Assembly (NCBI RefSeq): GCF_014836635.1
Contig: NZ_JACSQL010000002.1
Location: forward strand, 1-64,000
Length of the DNA: 64,000 nucleotides
Direction of reading: 5' to 3'
From: Paenibacillus gallinarum
GTDB taxonomy: Bacteria > Bacillota > Bacilli > Paenibacillales > Paenibacillaceae
Shown: in pieces, positions 26,427-35,982 of the stretch
Position numbering within the stretch: the stretch's first letter is position 1
Layout of the letters: every line of letters starts with the position of its first letter
The notes under the pieces: model-generated
Database searches by the model: none
The model's input: only the letters and a program-made list of their open reading frames with translations
Told to the model about the DNA's origin: nothing
Translations under genes and position numbers: made by a program

Positions 26427-28205
26427 ATGAAAAGAAGTCATTATTGCGGTACGCTTACGACCGAACATATTGGACAAACCGTTACACTGAACGGATGGGT
26501 ACAAACTCGCCGTGACTTGGGAGGCGTCCTTTTTATTGACCTGCGTGACCGCAGTGGTATTGTACAGGTTGTATTTAACCCGGCATATTCTGGTGAAGCG
26601 CTGAGTATCGCAGATCGCGTTCGTTCCGAGTATGTTATTGCAGTATCAGGAACCGTAGTGAAACGTGACGAAGAAACAGTTAATGCAAACTTGCCGACTG
26701 GGCAAATTGAAGTGCAAATCACAGAAATCGAAGTACTGAATGCAGCAAAAACACCTCCATTCTTCATTGAAGATGGGATTGAAGTTGATGAATCTCTGCG
26801 ACTAAAATATCGCTATATGGACTTGCGTCGTCCTGAAATGCAAAAAACGCTTAAACTGCGTTCAAAAGCAGCGAAAGTATTCCGTGACTTCCTAGACACG
26901 CAAGACTTTGTTGAAGTAGAAACACCAATCCTGACGAAAAGTTCACCAGAAGGTGCGCGTGACTATTTGGTACCAAGCCGTGTACATGATGGAGAGTTCT
27001 TCGCTCTTCCACAATCTCCACAAATCTACAAACAGCTGTTAATGGTGAGCGGACTTGAGCGTTACTACCAAATCGCTCGTTGTTTCCGTGACGAAGATCT
27101 TCGTGCGGACCGTCAACCTGAATTTACACAAGTCGATATCGAAACTTCCTTCTTACAACAGGATGATTTGCTCCCAATGATGGAAGAATTGATGGTTAAA
27201 TTGTTCCGTGAAACAAAAGGAATTGAACTGGAAACTCCTTTCCAGCGTATTACTTATGCGGATGCAATCGGAAAATACGGTTCAGATAAACCAGATCTTC
27301 GTTTCGGTCTAGAACTTGTAGAGATGAATGATATTGTGTCCACAAGCGGTGTGAAAGTATTTGCTTCTGTTATTGAAAAAGGCGGAGAAGTAAAATGCTT
27401 GAACGCGAAAGGTTGCGGAACTTGGACGCGTAAAGAGATCGATGAACTTGGACCTTATGCAGCTCGTTATGGAGCTAAAGGACTAGCATGGATTCAAGTA
27501 AAAGAAGGGGAATTTAAAGGACCAATCGTGAAATTCATGTCCCCTGAAGAAATTGAAGCGATTAGAGAACGTACAGGCGCAGAAGATGGAGACCTGCTGT
27601 TATTCTCTGCGGATAACAAAAAAGTCGTAGCGGATGTACTTGGTGCGCTTCGTTTGAAAATTGGCCGCGACTTAGGTCTGATTGACGAAAACAAATTTAA
27701 GTTTGCTTGGGTCGTAGACTTCCCTCTCCTTGGATATGATGAGGATGAAAAACGTTATGTAGCGGAACACCATCCGTTCACACGTCCAAAAGATGAAGAC
27801 CTTCACCTGTTCGACACAGATCCAGGTCAGATTCGCGCTCAAGCTTATGACCTTGTACTGAATGGTTATGAAGTGGGCGGCGGTTCAATGCGTATTTACA
27901 AACGTGACATCCAAGAGAAAATGTTTAACGCAATTGGTTTGTCTCCAGAAGAAGCAAATGATAAGTTTGGATATCTGATGGAAGCATTTGAATATGGTAC
28001 ACCACCACACGGCGGGATTGCATTTGGATTTGACCGTTTGGTTATGCTTCTTGCAGGGCGCACAAACTTGCGTGAAACGATTGCTTTCCCGAAAACAGCA
28101 AGCGCAACAGATCTGCTCATGAATGCACCTTCCGAAGTGGATGCGAAACAGCTCGAACAACTTCATATCCGAGTGGCACGTAAAGTCAAAGCAGAAAAGA
28201 ATTAA
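26427..28205 (+). CDS. aspS: Aspartyl-tRNA synthetase
   Basis: Class IIb synthetase charging tRNA-Asp. The 592-aa protein has an N-terminal OB-fold anticodon domain ([19 protein letters not shown]), motif 2 region [20 protein letters not shown], the bacterial insertion domain, and motif 3 [15 protein letters not shown]. The start is ATG 26427, 8 nt after AAGGGAG. The frame is open back to 26226, but that 67-codon stretch is repeat-derived and unlike any AspS N-terminus. As in Bacillus it follows hisS, but here 775 bp of repeats intervene, so it depends on read-through or an unseen promoter. Confidence 0.98.
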   Translation: MKRSHYCGTLTTEHIGQTVTLNGWVQTRRDLGGVLFIDLRDRSGIVQVVFNPAYSGEALSIADRVRSEYVIAVSGTVVKRDEETVNANLPTGQIEVQITEIEVLNAAKTPPFFIEDGIEVDESLRLKYRYMDLRRPEMQKTLKLRSKAAKVFRDFLDTQDFVEVETPILTKSSPEGARDYLVPSRVHDGEFFALPQSPQIYKQLLMVSGLERYYQIARCFRDEDLRADRQPEFTQVDIETSFLQQDDLLPMMEELMVKLFRETKGIELETPFQRITYADAIGKYGSDKPDLRFGLELVEMNDIVSTSGVKVFASVIEKGGEVKCLNAKGCGTWTRKEIDELGPYAARYGAKGLAWIQVKEGEFKGPIVKFMSPEEIEAIRERTGAEDGDLLLFSADNKKVVADVLGALRLKIGRDLGLIDENKFKFAWVVDFPLLGYDEDEKRYVAEHHPFTRPKDEDLHLFDTDPGQIRAQAYDLVLNGYEVGGGSMRIYKRDIQEKMFNAIGLSPEEANDKFGYLMEAFEYGTPPHGGIAFGFDRLVMLLAGRTNLRETIAFPKTASATDLLMNAPSEVDAKQLEQLHIRVARKVKAEKN

Positions 28206-28227
28206 GTAAGGGGGACAAAAAGTCACC

Positions 28228-28980
28228 ATGCTACATCAATTTTCTAGAACGGAACTTGCCATCGGAGCAGAAGGCCTCGACAAACTGAAGAACAGCACAG
28301 TAGCTGTTCTTGGAATCGGGGGCGTAGGCTCTATGGCAGTCGAAGCACTGGCAAGATCGGGAGTTGGACGGATTATTCTAATCGATAAAGATGTCGTGGA
28401 TATTACGAATATTAATCGTCAAATTCACGCGCTGACAACAACGATCGGTCAGAAAAAGGCGGATCTAATGGTAGATCGGGTAAAACTCATCAATCCAGAA
28501 TGTGATGCAATTGCACTAAATATGTTCTACACGGACGAAACATATGAAGAACTTTTTAAATACGATCTGGATTATGTCCTGGATGCGTCCGATACGATTA
28601 TTTACAAAATCCATCTGATTAAAGAATGCCGTAAGAGAGGCATTCCGATGATCTCTAGTATGGGCGCAGCGAATAAAATGGATCCAACCAAGTTTGAGAT
28701 TGCAGATATTTCTAAAACATCAATGGATCCTATCGCAAGAGTAATACGCAATAAGCTTCGTAAAGAGGAAGGGATTAAAAAAGGAGTTAAAGTCGTTTTC
28801 TCTACGGAACAACCAATGAAGCCACGTCAAGATGTGACTGAAAAGATTGTTCCTGAAAATGCACCTGAAATCCGTAAAGCAAAACAGCCTCCGGCAAGCA
28901 ATGCTTATGTCCCTCCTGTAGTTGGACTTATTATGGTCAGTGAAGCCATTCGTGATCTACTCGCTGACATTTCTGTGTAA
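28228..28980 (+). CDS. tcdA: tRNA threonylcarbamoyladenosine dehydratase TcdA
   Basis: E1-like enzyme that uses ATP to cyclise t6A-37 to ct6A in ANN-decoding tRNAs. The 250-aa protein shows the nucleotide-binding GIGGVGSMAVEALARSGVG, DKDVVDITNINRQ, and a C-terminal VPPVVGLIMVSEAI block. It is the YrvM-type protein found after aspS in Bacillus. GTAAGGGGG precedes the ATG; the 22-bp gap to aspS indicates co-transcription. Confidence 0.94.
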   Translation: MLHQFSRTELAIGAEGLDKLKNSTVAVLGIGGVGSMAVEALARSGVGRIILIDKDVVDITNINRQIHALTTTIGQKKADLMVDRVKLINPECDAIALNMFYTDETYEELFKYDLDYVLDASDTIIYKIHLIKECRKRGIPMISSMGAANKMDPTKFEIADISKTSMDPIARVIRNKLRKEEGIKKGVKVVFSTEQPMKPRQDVTEKIVPENAPEIRKAKQPPASNAYVPPVVGLIMVSEAIRDLLADISV

Positions 28981-29013
28981 TGTAAGAGAACTATGTACAA
29001 ACTAGATTTATCC

Positions 29014-29047
29014 GCGTGAACACTTAACGCTTGGTGTTCACGCTTTT
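29014..29047 (+). terminator. Terminator after tcdA
   Basis: Perfect 10-bp stem GCGTGAACAC (29014-29023) / GTGTTCACGC (29034-29043), then TTTTCT. It closes the hisS-aspS-tcdA unit. Confidence 0.82.
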
Positions 29048-29091
29048 CTATGTCTATAGGTGAATGTGGGAAAGGAAAGAGGAACATAAAC

Positions 29092-30393
29092 ATGAAACAA
29101 AATGGCTGGGCTCGTTCTCTGGGATTGAGGCAGGAGGATGAAGTAAAGAAAGAAATAGGCGCGGGAGTCATCTCGTATTTTGCCATTGTGTATATTGTGA
29201 TGGTTAATGCTTCTATTCTGGCGGATGCGGGAATGCCGCTGCAGGCAGCAATGGTAGGTACGCTTCTGACTTCCATTGCAGGATGTTTACTGATGGCTTT
29301 TATCGGTAAATCACCTATTATTGTCGTTCCGGGTATGGGGATTAATGCGTTTTTTACGTATACGCTTGTTCACTCTATGAATTTGAGCTGGCAAGAAGCG
29401 CTTGCTGTAGTTACCGTAACTGGGATCTTGTTTGCCGTGGTTGCTTTTACGAGTCTATATAAAGTGATCAGTGAGGCAATACCGCACAATCTGCAACATG
29501 GAATTACAGTAGGGATTGGACTCTTCCTTACGTTTATCGGGCTACAGAAGAGCGGGATCGTGGTTGCACATCAAACGACATTTGTTACGATCGGACATTT
29601 TGATGACCCAGGAGTGCTGACTGCCTGTATAACTTTACTGCTCGCGTTTGTTCTATTTGTTCGAAATGTGCCTGGAGGTCTACTAATTAGTATGGTATCG
29701 GGAACGGCCCTTGCTTATCTGCTCGGAGCTGCGGAACTTCCTGCACAAATGATGTCGGCGGCAGAACCTCTTCAGCAATATGGCCAGCTCTTCGCTGAGT
29801 TGTCATTTGGAGGACTTGTACAGTTATCTTTTTGGATTGCTGTATTTTTACTATTGCTTATTGTCGTCTTCGAGAACATTGGACTGATTGCATCTCACAC
29901 GAGTATTATTGGCCGGCCTGAAACATTCCCTGGGAGTCTGCGTGCTCTTTCCATTACGAATGTGGTTGCCGGTATTTTTGGAACAAGTCCTGTCGTAGCT
30001 GCTGCGGAAACAACGGCAGGCATCGCTGCTGGGGGAAGAACCGGACTGACATCGTTTACGACTGCCATACTTTTCTGTGCGACATTTTTCTTCATTCCTG
30101 TTCTTACGTTGATTCCCGATAGTGCAATTGCTCCAATTCTAATTGTGATCGGTGGACTTATGGTACAGAGCGTAAAAGATATAAATTTTTCCGAATACAC
30201 GGAAGCTTTTCCGGCATTTTTAATTATGGTGATGATTCCGTTCACATACAGTATTGTAGATGGGATGGCTTTCGGCTTTATTGCATACCCCGTAGCGAAA
30301 ATCGCTGCTGGAAAAGCAAAAGAAGTACCTAAAGTCATGTATGGAATTGCGGCTCTGTTTTTACTCAACTTTATTATTTATGCACTCTTGTGA
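29092..30393 (+). CDS. NCS2-family purine permease (AzgA/PbuG-like)
   Basis: A 433-aa membrane transporter of the AzgA branch of NCS2, probably importing guanine/hypoxanthine or adenine. Typical blocks are GLRQEDEVKKEIGAGVISYFAI near the N-terminus, VVPGMGINAFFTYT, and GTSPVVAAAETTAGIAAGGR. About 12-13 hydrophobic segments. The start is ATG 29092, 9 nt after AAAGAGG. A longer frame from 29050 overlaps the terminator of the previous gene and is rejected. No purine riboswitch is visible in the short upstream region. The exact base transported cannot be told. Confidence 0.88.
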   Translation: MKQNGWARSLGLRQEDEVKKEIGAGVISYFAIVYIVMVNASILADAGMPLQAAMVGTLLTSIAGCLLMAFIGKSPIIVVPGMGINAFFTYTLVHSMNLSWQEALAVVTVTGILFAVVAFTSLYKVISEAIPHNLQHGITVGIGLFLTFIGLQKSGIVVAHQTTFVTIGHFDDPGVLTACITLLLAFVLFVRNVPGGLLISMVSGTALAYLLGAAELPAQMMSAAEPLQQYGQLFAELSFGGLVQLSFWIAVFLLLLIVVFENIGLIASHTSIIGRPETFPGSLRALSITNVVAGIFGTSPVVAAAETTAGIAAGGRTGLTSFTTAILFCATFFFIPVLTLIPDSAIAPILIVIGGLMVQSVKDINFSEYTEAFPAFLIMVMIPFTYSIVDGMAFGFIAYPVAKIAAGKAKEVPKVMYGIAALFLLNFIIYALL

Positions 30394-30433
30394 ATCAATT
30401 TCATAACTTAAATAAGCTGTAAAATGGATAATA

Positions 30434-30470
30434 AGGAAGCTTCGCCTTAAGTGGCAAGGCTTCTTTCTTT
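30434..30470 (+). terminator. Terminator after the purine permease
   Basis: GAAGC...GCC / GGC...GCTTC compound stem (30436-30463) with internal loops, followed by a TTTCTTT tract. Confidence 0.75.
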
Positions 30471-30590
30471 ATGCATTTAGGGGCAGGAAAACAAAATAGC
30501 TTTTTTCCATCAATTGTGTTATATTGATACTCCTTTTGCGGTACGGATAAACGTCCGAATGCAAATACAATTCTTAGGAGGTAACTGAAC

Positions 30591-32759
30591 ATGGAGGAAA
30601 CGTTTCAAAGTGCCTATCAAGAAGAAGAACAGAGGCTGAAAAACACAATGAAGGAAGTAGACCGGCAGCTCGCTAAGTTTAAGTCTATACCTGTGTATAC
30701 AGGGCATGACTTTACAGAGCAAGTGCTTGAAGCAGGCCGAGAAGAGCGCCGTCAGCGTCTTTCCAAAATTGTAAAAGAGCCCTATTTCGGACGTCTTGAT
30801 TTTGAAGAACAAGGCACAAACAAGATGAAGCCGCTGTACATTGGCAAGGTTGGTGTAGATCGGGAAGATTATACAGACCAGCCGCTCGTAATCGATTGGC
30901 GTGCCCCTATAGCAAGTCTTTTTTATTCCTTTACGGGGGGAGAAGGGCCTGCAGAGTATGAATCTCCAGAAGGGATCATAGAAGGACTTGTATATCTAAA
31001 ACGAAATATCGTCATAAGACAACAAATTTTAGAACGTGTGGCAGATACCTATAATCGGGATAGTGATCAGCCGGCTGTATCGGATGAGTTTCTCGTTTAC
31101 CGACTAGGTGAGAATAAAGATAATAAACTGCGTGACATTGTATCTACGATTCAGGCTGAACAGGACCGGATCATTCGGGCAGCACGGAATACAGCGCTGA
31201 TCATACAAGGGGTTGCGGGAAGTGGTAAGACTACCGTTGCTTTGCACAGACTTGCTTTTTTACTGTATCAGTATAAAGAACAAGTATCGGCAGATAAGAT
31301 GATTATATTTGCACCCAATAATATGTTCCTTGATTATATTTCTAATGTATTGCCTGAACTGGGTGTCGGGGATATTCAGCAAAGTACATTTTCGGACTGG
31401 GCTCTTCAGGTGCTAAACCTTGATTTACGGCTTGCAGATACGACAGAGACACTGGATTATTGGTTTGAAAGAGAAGGAGAGCTACCTGAGATTACAGATG
31501 AAGTTCCAGGTAGGTTTAAGGGTTCAATGAAGTTCATGGACATCTTGCGTAGCTGTATAGAGCAGATGGAGATGACCTCGGTTCCTGATATGGATTTCTC
31601 TCCATGGGATGGGAAGGTGCTGCCGCGTGCAGAGATTATCAAATGGTTTGAAGAGGAATATAAACCTTATCCCCTTGCCAAGCGAAAAGAACGGGTGATG
31701 GCCCGTATCCACCGCTGGATCGAGATGGAACTGAAGAAAGCCCCTTCTGCAGCAGTGCAGAAAGAGAGAAAGAAAAAAGCATCAGCAAGAGAAAAAGCAT
31801 ACGCAAATAAATGGCCCAAATATGAGCCGCTTACTTTGTATAAACATATATTTAAGGTAGCTAAAGGCGGAAGTGTCATTCCGGACGAAATTCGGAAGCA
31901 GATTCCACAATCGGTATTGAAATCGACGGCAGCTGATCTCAAGCAAAATGTGGTGCGAGAAGAGGACCTTCCTGCATTGGTTTACTTACACGTACTCGTC
32001 AATGAAATTTCTGGCGAACAGCGTTTTGATCATGTTGTTATCGATGAAGCACAAGATTTCTCGCCGTTTCAGATCGCATTATTGGATCTGTTTGTGAAGG
32101 GCCATTCGTTTACGATTCTTGGTGATTTGTCACAAGGAATTCATGCGTACCGGGGAGTTCACCGTTGGGAAGAGATAAGCCAGCTTTTTGCCGAAGAACA
32201 TAATGATTACTTTGCGCTTACTCGAAGTTACCGATCTACAATGGAGATTATTGAGTTTGCGAATACGATTCTCGAAAAAGGGGTACAAAGCGGCATTACA
32301 GCGGTTCCCGTGTTCCGGAGCGGTGACGGGGTCAGACTTATCGATTATGGAGAGGATTCAAGAAAGAACGCTCTTCAAAAGGCAATGCAGCATCTAATCG
32401 ATAAGGAGTACAGAACGGTTTCCATTGTGACTCGTACCCTTCATGAAGCAAGGGAATTATACGAGGAGCTGAAAAGCTCTGGAGTAGAAGTGAATTTAAT
32501 TGATGATGGGAAAAAGCAGTACGAGGGCGGTTACTCTGTATTACCTGTGTATTTATCAAAAGGGCTTGAATTTGACGCTGTGATTGTAGCTGATGCCGAT
32601 CAGGATCACTATGGAAACAGCTCCTGGGATGCGAAACTACTGTATGTAGGATGTACCCGTGCACTCCACGAGTTGTGGCTTATGAATGGTAGTGAGCGTC
32701 CCGTTTATGTGGAGCAAGAAGCCAAAGAAGTGGTAACACACGGCTGGCCAAGCGAATAA
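30591..32759 (+). CDS. helD: RNA polymerase recycling motor HelD
   Basis: UvrD/Rep-like superfamily 1 ATPase that binds stalled RNA polymerase and strips nucleic acid from it. The 722-aa protein starts with a charged coiled-coil (residues 1-60) that enters the secondary channel in known HelD structures. It then has VIDWRAPIASLFYSF, Walker A GVAGSGKTT (about 208-216), Walker B HVVIDEAQDFSP, RSYRSTMEI and a C-terminal VYLSKGLEFDAVIVADAD block. AGGAGG lies 8 nt before the ATG. Single-gene unit with a terminator on each side. Confidence 0.95.
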   Translation: MEETFQSAYQEEEQRLKNTMKEVDRQLAKFKSIPVYTGHDFTEQVLEAGREERRQRLSKIVKEPYFGRLDFEEQGTNKMKPLYIGKVGVDREDYTDQPLVIDWRAPIASLFYSFTGGEGPAEYESPEGIIEGLVYLKRNIVIRQQILERVADTYNRDSDQPAVSDEFLVYRLGENKDNKLRDIVSTIQAEQDRIIRAARNTALIIQGVAGSGKTTVALHRLAFLLYQYKEQVSADKMIIFAPNNMFLDYISNVLPELGVGDIQQSTFSDWALQVLNLDLRLADTTETLDYWFEREGELPEITDEVPGRFKGSMKFMDILRSCIEQMEMTSVPDMDFSPWDGKVLPRAEIIKWFEEEYKPYPLAKRKERVMARIHRWIEMELKKAPSAAVQKERKKKASAREKAYANKWPKYEPLTLYKHIFKVAKGGSVIPDEIRKQIPQSVLKSTAADLKQNVVREEDLPALVYLHVLVNEISGEQRFDHVVIDEAQDFSPFQIALLDLFVKGHSFTILGDLSQGIHAYRGVHRWEEISQLFAEEHNDYFALTRSYRSTMEIIEFANTILEKGVQSGITAVPVFRSGDGVRLIDYGEDSRKNALQKAMQHLIDKEYRTVSIVTRTLHEARELYEELKSSGVEVNLIDDGKKQYEGGYSVLPVYLSKGLEFDAVIVADADQDHYGNSSWDAKLLYVGCTRALHELWLMNGSERPVYVEQEAKEVVTHGWPSE

Positions 32760-32791
32760 GCTGCTTCATGCCTGGATTGGATGTCTCTAAT

Positions 32792-32857
32792 AAAAAAAGC
32801 TGGAGGGAAAATCATAATCTCATTTATGAGAGCTATGCATCGCCCTCAGCTTTTTTG
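32792..32857 (+). terminator. Long-stem terminator after helD
   Basis: AAAAAAGCTGGAGGG pairs with CCCTCAGCTTTTTT (one bulged G), enclosing an inner CTCAT/ATGAG hairpin. Both flanks are A/T runs, so it may also serve the convergent 32893-33405 gene. Confidence 0.85.
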
Positions 32858-32892
32858 TTTTAGAGCTAAAGTTGAAATGTTTTTTAGTCATT

Positions 32893-33405
32893 TTACTCGT
32901 CCTCTCGTGATTCTTGAAGTGGGGGCAGTATAGCTTGATGCTTTTTACGTTGTAGCTCCCGATGGTTAAAATAGAGCCGAATAAGATTCACGAACCATAT
33001 TACAATGAAGTAGGAGTGGAGTAATATGGTGAATATGATATCAGTAATAATGTGTTCTTGTGACTTTGATCCAAGTTCTCTCAACAAGGGTATCGAGTCA
33101 TGATAGATGACTGTAGAATAAATTTGTATAGCACTTGTTGCTAATCCAAAAATGGATATGACTAAATTTAGCCAAAAATTCCTCATCTCAGACGCAACCA
33201 TCTGAACTGTCAAAACATCGTTTTTTTGGTCACGGTATTTTCTCATAAAGTAAATAGATAAAAGAGTAACAGTTATTACAAAACAGACACTATATTCTAA
33301 CAAGAGGATTTCTTTATCATAGTGGTAAGATAGAAAAAAACGACCTAATAGAATGATATTAATGGATAGGGCTGTAGTGATGGGATAATATTTTGAAATT
33401 TGCAT
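32893..33405 (-). CDS. Predicted four-helix membrane protein, unknown
   Basis: A 170-aa protein with four hydrophobic segments (about 8-25, 31-50, 75-95, 121-142) and a basic-then-acidic C-terminal tail (HRELQRKKHQ ... ESREDE). I do not recognise a family. The start is taken as the ATG at 33405 (MQISKYYPITTAL), because AGGGA lies 7 nt upstream. The in-frame ATG at 33420 has no ribosome site. It lies alone between two plus-strand genes, and its base composition is a little more AT-rich than its neighbours. Confidence 0.7.
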   Translation of the reverse strand: MQISKYYPITTALSINIILLGRFFLSYHYDKEILLLEYSVCFVITVTLLSIYFMRKYRDQKNDVLTVQMVASEMRNFWLNLVISIFGLATSAIQIYSTVIYHDSIPLLRELGSKSQEHIITDIIFTILLHSYFIVIWFVNLIRLYFNHRELQRKKHQAILPPLQESREDE

Positions 33406-33517
33406 AAACCAATCCCTCATTTACTTTGTTTGGATTAACTAATATTACCATATAAAAAAGGGTTTCATGCCGCTGAACTGGAATGTTAAAAAATAAGTTT
33501 GATATGGAGGTGTTCTC

Positions 33518-33709
33518 ATGAGATGTGGCGCCAAAAGGTATGTCGTTATTACAGAAGCAGGCGGTCAAACGAAGGAAACGATTGTAAAAGCTAGAACTGC
33601 CATAGAAGCAAGAAAAGTGATTCGTAAACAATATGGACCTTCGGTTCCCATTCAGAATGTATATGTATTGCCAGAAGAACAAGTTCAAGAAGGCAGTATG
33701 TTATCATAG
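33518..33709 (+). CDS. Small conserved-looking protein, 63 aa, unknown
   Basis: A basic 63-aa protein (MRCGAKRYVVITEAGG...) with predicted beta-strand, helix (ARTAIEARKVIRKQYG) and beta-strand order (VPIQNVYVLPEE). A very good ribosome site, GGAGGTG, lies 6-7 nt before the ATG, which is why I accept it. No signal peptide or transmembrane segment. It sits 57 bp before rarA in the same direction and may be co-transcribed. Function unknown. Confidence 0.7.
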   Translation: MRCGAKRYVVITEAGGQTKETIVKARTAIEARKVIRKQYGPSVPIQNVYVLPEEQVQEGSMLS

Positions 33710-33766
33710 AAGATAGAGGAAGATAGGGTGTTAAGCTCTTAAGTAAGTAAAGGAAGTGAATGCATC

Positions 33767-35086
33767 ATGGATTTATTCTCGTTTAGTCAGGACTCAGAGC
33801 CGAAAGCAAGGCTTCTTGCTGACCGGATGCGGCCACAGAACTTAGATGAATATATTGGTCAGGAACATATCGTAGGACCTGGGAAGCTGCTTAGACGAGC
33901 AATTGAAGCAGACCAGGTATCTTCCATTCTTCTGTATGGACCGCCTGGCTGCGGAAAAACAACACTTGCACACATTATTTCACATCATACAAAGGGACAT
34001 TTCGTTCGTCTTAATGCGGTTGATGCAACGGTTAAAGATGTTCGCGAAGTGATAGAACAAGCCCAGAATAATAAAGCAATGTATGGAACGAAGACGATCT
34101 TGTTTTTGGATGAAGTCCACCGTTTTAACAGCTCAAGGCAGGATGCACTCCTACCTGCAGTTGAGAAAGGAACGATTATTTTTATCGGGGCAACAACGGA
34201 GAATCCTTTTCACTATGTAAATGGGGCCCTCCTCAGCCGCTCGACTTTGTTCCAGCTGGAATCTTTAACGAAGGAACATTCTTTGGAAGCGATGAAAAGA
34301 GCGCTAAAGGATCCCGAAAAAGGGCTTGGATTCATGGATCTTGCAGCCGATGATGAAGCTCTTCTTCACATTGCGACGATGGCGAATGGGGATATTCGAA
34401 GAGCACTCAATGCTCTTGAACTGGCGGCACTCACTACGCCTCCCCAGCAGGACGGAACGGTGCATATTACGCTTGCGGTAGCGGAGGAATCGATACGCCG
34501 ACCGATTGTAAAAGCGGACGAGTCAACCCAGTATGACGTTTTATCTGCCTTTCATAAAAGCATCCGCGGATCAAGTGATGCCGCCTTATTCTGGTTTTTA
34601 TATGCAGTAGAGAAACTTGGTATGGACCCGATGGTGTTTATTCGCAGACTGATTGCGGCAAGCAGTGAAGATATTGGACTTGCTAGTCCAAATGCAATGG
34701 TACAGGCTGTTGCTGCACTGGATGCCTACCGAAATAACGGCTGGCCCGAAGCGAAACTGAATATTGCGCAGGCTATACTGTTTGCTGTGGAAAGTCCAAA
34801 ATCTAACCGAGTATATACGGCCATATCAAGCGCGATGAATGCAATTGAGGACCTGAAGTCAGCCGATGTTCCTTTGCACCTGAGAGATGGTCATTACAAA
34901 GGTTCAATCAAGCTCGGTCATGTCGGATATCAATATCCGCATAATTTTCCAGGTCATTATGTGGAGCAGCAATATTTGCCTAATGAAATCAGCAATTACG
35001 TTTTCTATGAAGCATCGGAACAAGGGAATGAAGCGAAGATTAAAGTTAATCAAGACCGTAGACGTATACGCAATCAAGGACGTTGA
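33767..35086 (+). CDS. rarA: Replication-associated recombination protein A (RarA/MgsA)
   Basis: AAA+ ATPase of the RarA/MgsA/WRNIP1 family that acts at stalled replication forks. The 439-aa protein has LADRMRPQNLDEYIGQEHI, Walker A GPPGCGKTT (about 58-66), Walker B ILFLDEVHRFN, sensor 1 FIGATTENPF and the C-terminal tetramerisation region (KLGHVGYQYPHNFPGHYVEQ). The start ATG follows GGAAGTG. In Bacillus the orthologue yrvN also lies between yrvM and cymR. Confidence 0.96.
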   Translation: MDLFSFSQDSEPKARLLADRMRPQNLDEYIGQEHIVGPGKLLRRAIEADQVSSILLYGPPGCGKTTLAHIISHHTKGHFVRLNAVDATVKDVREVIEQAQNNKAMYGTKTILFLDEVHRFNSSRQDALLPAVEKGTIIFIGATTENPFHYVNGALLSRSTLFQLESLTKEHSLEAMKRALKDPEKGLGFMDLAADDEALLHIATMANGDIRRALNALELAALTTPPQQDGTVHITLAVAEESIRRPIVKADESTQYDVLSAFHKSIRGSSDAALFWFLYAVEKLGMDPMVFIRRLIAASSEDIGLASPNAMVQAVAALDAYRNNGWPEAKLNIAQAILFAVESPKSNRVYTAISSAMNAIEDLKSADVPLHLRDGHYKGSIKLGHVGYQYPHNFPGHYVEQQYLPNEISNYVFYEASEQGNEAKIKVNQDRRRIRNQGR

Positions 35087-35171
35087 ATAGAATTATGAAT
35101 AGGACGGGCGTAAGGATATTTTTGTTTTGGTTCTAGCCCTAGCAATGTGTATAGAGGAGAAATTTGGAGTT

Positions 35172-35576
35172 ATGAGAGAGCTGATATATGTAGGAGCAGG
35201 TGGGTTTCTGGGCACGGTTCTTAGGTATGGAGTTCAGTTGTGGCTGGAACCTGCATCTGCTAATTTTCCACTAGCGGTGCTGATGATCAATCTAGCAGGG
35301 TGTTTTTTTCTAGGGTGGTTTTTCACCATAACCCCTGTGAAATGGCGAATTCCTGCTGAATGGAGATTACTTATCGGTACGGGCTTTACGGGTGCCTTTA
35401 CAACCTTTTCTACTTTCTCGATAGATAGTATTCAGCTGCTCCAAGATCGTCAAGTAGTGCTGGCAGTAAGCTATATTTTGCTCAGTGTCGTTATTGGGCT
35501 GCTCATGAGCTTCCTCGGTATAAAAATAGGGGAACGGATGAGTTTAAGCCGCTTAGCCAAGGAGAATAGTTTATGA
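35172..35576 (+). CDS. crcB: Fluoride channel subunit Fluc 1 (CrcB)
   Basis: Small four-helix membrane protein that forms dual-topology fluoride channels. The 134-aa product shows GAGGFLGTVLRYG, the helix-2 Asn in LMINLAGCFFLGW and the GTGFTGAFTTFSTFS break. ATG 35172 is taken as start (MRELIYVGAGGF), with AGGAGA about 12 nt upstream; in-frame starts at 35127 and 35145 would add a non-family N-terminus. It overlaps the second crcB gene by 4 nt. No fluoride riboswitch motif is visible upstream. Confidence 0.93.
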   Translation: MRELIYVGAGGFLGTVLRYGVQLWLEPASANFPLAVLMINLAGCFFLGWFFTITPVKWRIPAEWRLLIGTGFTGAFTTFSTFSIDSIQLLQDRQVVLAVSYILLSVVIGLLMSFLGIKIGERMSLSRLAKENSL

Positions 35577-35962
35577 TTTGGTTAGCAGGATTGGGCGGGA
35601 TTGCTGGAGCTATTATGAGGTACACGCTGGGACGTTACATTATGAAAAGGGCAGGCGGTCAATCACCGCATCCATTTCCTCTGGGAACGTGGGTTATTAA
35701 TATTAGCGGATCCTTCTTGCTCGGTTTATTGTTCGGTCTATCAAAAGCAGAGCTATTAACCTCTTTATGGTGGGCCTTACTTGGCGTTGGATTTTGCGGA
35801 GCGTATACCACGTTCTCCACATTTGGATATGAAACGATGCAGCTGATCACTGCAAATAAGTTACGCAAAGCTTGCTTGTATGTGATCAGTTCCGTTACGT
35901 TAGGACTTATTGCTGCCTGGTTCGGAATTTGGGTTGTCGGCATCTTCATTCATAAGGGATAG
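35573..35962 (+). CDS. crcB: Fluoride channel subunit Fluc 2 (CrcB)
   Basis: Second Fluc protein, 129 aa, with GLGGIAGAIMRYTLGR, WVINISGSFLLGLLFG and VGFCGAYTTFSTFGYE. Paired crcB genes usually encode opposite-topology subunits of a heterodimeric channel, unlike single dual-topology Fluc. ATGA overlap with the first gene implies coupled translation. The PCYCGC lipoprotein gene starts 20 bp later in the same direction. Confidence 0.93.
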   Translation: MIWLAGLGGIAGAIMRYTLGRYIMKRAGGQSPHPFPLGTWVINISGSFLLGLLFGLSKAELLTSLWWALLGVGFCGAYTTFSTFGYETMQLITANKLRKACLYVISSVTLGLIAAWFGIWVVGIFIHKG

Positions 35963-35982
35963 GATTTTCCAAGGAGGAACAG

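Noticed and set aside
28206-28227. 6S RNA gene between aspS and tcdA, as in B. subtilis
   Set aside because: The gap here is only 22 bp.
29044-29091. Purine riboswitch upstream of the NCS2 permease
   Set aside because: No paired loop-loop aptamer sequence is visible between the tcdA terminator and the start.
35087-35171. Fluoride riboswitch upstream of crcB
   Set aside because: The 85-bp gap lacks the conserved crcB-motif pairing I looked for; judged by eye only.
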